DNA of 64,000 nucleotides from Pachyseris speciosa (Eukaryota; Cnidaria; Anthozoa; Scleractinia; Pachyseridae), in assembly GCA_016490735.1 (NCBI GenBank), contig JAEMWC010000656.1:1-64000 (forward strand), read 5' to 3'. Of the stretch, positions 62,415 to 64,000 are shown piece after piece; the stretch's first letter is position 1; the number at the start of each line of letters is the position of its first letter. A program made the translations under genes and the position numbers. The notes beneath the pieces were generated by a model. It made no database searches. It worked only from the letters and a program-made list of their open reading frames with translations, and was not told the DNA's origin.

Positions 62415-62708
62415 ATGTCGGAGAAACAGAGTGATAACTGCAGGCTTTGCAAGTGTTCTTTTAAAGTTAAATTCGGAAGCCATTCATCATCAGAGAATCT
62501 TTACAAGCCTTCCAAAAGGAAAGATTGTTTTGGAGTGGTCTTGTCCGAGATATGTAATCAAGTTGGACTTGACATCGTCCGAGATCCTCAGCGCTCTGAT
62601 CGCCTGCGGTCGGAAAATTCGTAATCTTGGCCAGTTGTTTGAATTTGTCAAAGGAGGAACAACTTCACAAGTACAGACTGCGGCAAAAAGTTTGAAAAGG
62701 GCACTTAA
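62415..62708 (+). pseudogene. 5' part of a host gene with Cys-pair N-terminal domain, interrupted
   Basis: ATG at 62415: MSEKQSDNCRLCKCSFKVKF (CxxC pair). Near 62600, after RDPQRSDR, the frame changes; the following frame reads ACGRKIRNLGQLFEFVK, so an apparent small deletion (perhaps 8 nt, taking one Cys codon of a second pair) is present, or a sequence error. Looks like a ZAD-like/zinc-binding N-terminal domain, function unknown. The frame enters the inserted element at 62709 and stops at 62739; it is continued after the element at 63739. Confidence 0.55.
62705..62708. repeat. TTAA target duplication, left
   Basis: Pairs with TTAA at 63739-63742. Confidence 0.65.
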
Positions 62709-63738
62709 GGTTACCGTGTACCTTCAGGGGTGTCTCTAATCTAAGTGTTGTAGCGGCTCCCGATTAGATCCCAGATACCATAAACCGTATATCAAAGTAA
62801 AGCCAATTGAACTAGCTATTTGAATATTTCATTAATTTTGTGAGAAAGTGAATTACTGAACGCTCCGTCGAGTTTAAACTCGAACGTGTTAATTAACTTT
62901 TGAAAGCTACAACTAAATGTGATTTTTGTATTTAGGGAAATTGATATTTTTCTCGAAGTCTGGAAACCAGACGCTAAAAAAACGTGTTGGGGTTTTCCTT
63001 TATTCGACTGTGTTCAAAAGTTACAGAGCATTTTCAAATTCGCTAGAAAAAGAGACGTAGCGGGTGCACGGAAATGGCTCTCAGCGAAAAACGGTTTTGA
63101 ATTATCTAATTCCCCAACACGTTTTTGTTGAAGATAAGTTAATCTAGCGGCTGTCCAAATTTGATCGAAATCGAACAAATCGCCCTTGAGTTGTAACTCT
63201 TGAAAGTGTCGTCTTCAAGACAAAAATAAACTTCGCGAAAACAGCGCTTAAAAAATTTTTCACTACACAAACAAACACCGCCCGCAAACACCTCTATCGA
63301 CGATCGGCCAATCAATTTACGCTAACTTTTCTTCCGGTCACCAACTGTGGAAATTTTCCGCGTAATTTTATTTGCACGCAAACTCTCATGCTACAAACAG
63401 TTCACTGGTTTATCATTTTGTTACACATTCTCCGGCTTTGACTAAGTTTACCTGACCCATCGTCATAGCCGAAAAACTAAAAGCGCACAACCTTCATGAA
63501 GCAAAGCAACTTTTTCACGTGCAATATTTCCCGCGCAAATCGCTCCGGTTGGCTACATTCGCATTAACATATTGTCCATGTTTACATCTGGTGCATATAG
63601 GTTTTTCCCAATCTCTCGGCGACTATTCACTCGTTTTGAATTGTGTTTTTTTTTGCTTGAAAGATCACAGTAAAAAGTTCATTTGTATGGAGAAAAATAA
63701 AAATCGAAAATTTTATACCCTGAACGTACACGGTAACC
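62709..63738. mobile_element. 1,030-bp piggyBac-type MITE inside a host gene
   Basis: Termini GGTTACCGTGTACCTTCAGG (62709-62728) and, inverted, CCTGAACGTACACGGTAACC (63719-63738), one mismatch; TTAA on both sides. A second inverted pair (ACGTGTTGGGG near 62981, CCCCAACACGT near 63113) lies inside. No transposase. Contains an ATG (63687) in frame with the downstream host exon. Confidence 0.7.
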
Positions 63739-64000
63739 TTAACACTCCCGAGAAGGCAAGTCCGTCGTGGAGAAAATCAAAGCTTGGACGTCTCGGTTCT
63801 CCAACTCGGAAGTCGCCATTGAAAGAAGGGAATTCATCAAAATCTAGAAAATCTCTCGCCTTCAATGATGAAAATGAAGATGAAATGCTTCATAAGTTGA
63901 ACGTAGATGACTTACCGACGACAGGACTTCAAGTCAAAATTGTGTACCGAAACTCTTCTGGCCGTGTGATTGCGAGAATTCCGCGAGACGATCAAACAAA
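63739..64000 (+). CDS. 3' continuation of the interrupted host gene, runs off the window
   Basis: Open frame to the window end: NTPEKASPSWRKSKLGRL, SPTRKSPLKEGNSSKSRKSL, acidic NDENEDEMLHKLNVDDL, and VKIVYRNSSGRVIARIPRDD. With the 1,030-bp element and one TTAA removed, its frame joins exactly to the frame ending at 62708. Alternatively translation could start at the ATG 63687 inside the element, adding 17 codons. Basic Ser/Lys-rich linker and no named domain. Confidence 0.55.

Overview
The window is eukaryotic DNA, most likely from a marine invertebrate and best fitting an anthozoan cnidarian such as a stony coral. The evidence is spliced host exons, tRNA-derived repeats, several LINE families, many DNA transposons and MITEs, a tandem hammerhead-ribozyme repeat, and two integrated Polinton/adintovirus-type elements. 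The species call rests on overall impression and not on a marker gene.

Region 1 (1-15,840): Polinton copy A. From left to right it holds a fibre gene and a packaging ATPase on the minus strand, then on the plus strand a coiled-coil/basic gene, minor capsid protein, basic core protein, major capsid protein, a pVI-like membrane-active protein, an adenain-like protease, a protease-like paralogue without catalytic residues, a zinc-ribbon (DUF5679-like) plus phospholipase A2 protein, a chromodomain integrase, a BRO-N/VRR-NUC protein, an AT-hook/zinc-finger protein and a complete 1,268-residue protein-primed DNA polymerase B. Its left 6 kb is full of frameshifts. From 6.1 kb on it is nearly intact.

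Region 2 (15,840-30,590): Polinton copy B of the same family, in the same orientation. ATPase, core, MCP, pVI-like, protease and PLA2 frames are intact. Fibre, minor capsid, integrase and BRO are broken. Its polymerase is inverted, lacks about 330 N-terminal residues, and is separated from the rest by an insertion of six tRNA-Thr-like units (three in each orientation) between 13-bp direct repeats.

The most interesting signal is translational. In both copies the protease lies in the -1 frame of the pVI-like gene, and the integrase lies in the -1 frame of the PLA2 gene. Neither has a usable start codon upstream of its conserved domain. Each overlap carries a correctly phased slippery heptamer. 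At the PLA2-integrase overlap the heptamer is followed, after 7 nt, by a 13-bp stem identical in both copies. Copy A has a third candidate (zinc ribbon to PLA2: G GGA AAC, 6-nt spacer, GC-rich hairpin with a possible pseudoknot). This suggests a retrovirus-like strategy of making enzymes as -1 frameshift extensions of virion proteins.

Region 3 (30.6-64 kb): host DNA dense in transposons. It has a Penelope-like fragment, a pogo-type MITE, a 6.1-kb element with perfect 29-bp terminal inverted repeats carrying host-like exons, a perfect 81-bp inverted repeat, three tandem 256-nt units each with a type I hammerhead ribozyme, an L1/Tx1-like LINE, other LINE fragments, a 1-kb GATC-rich repeat, a CACTA-like transposase remnant, and two 72-nt exons of a leucine-rich-repeat gene on the minus strand. 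At the right edge a host gene is split by a 1,030-bp TTAA-flanked piggyBac-type insertion, and its reading frame runs on to the window end.
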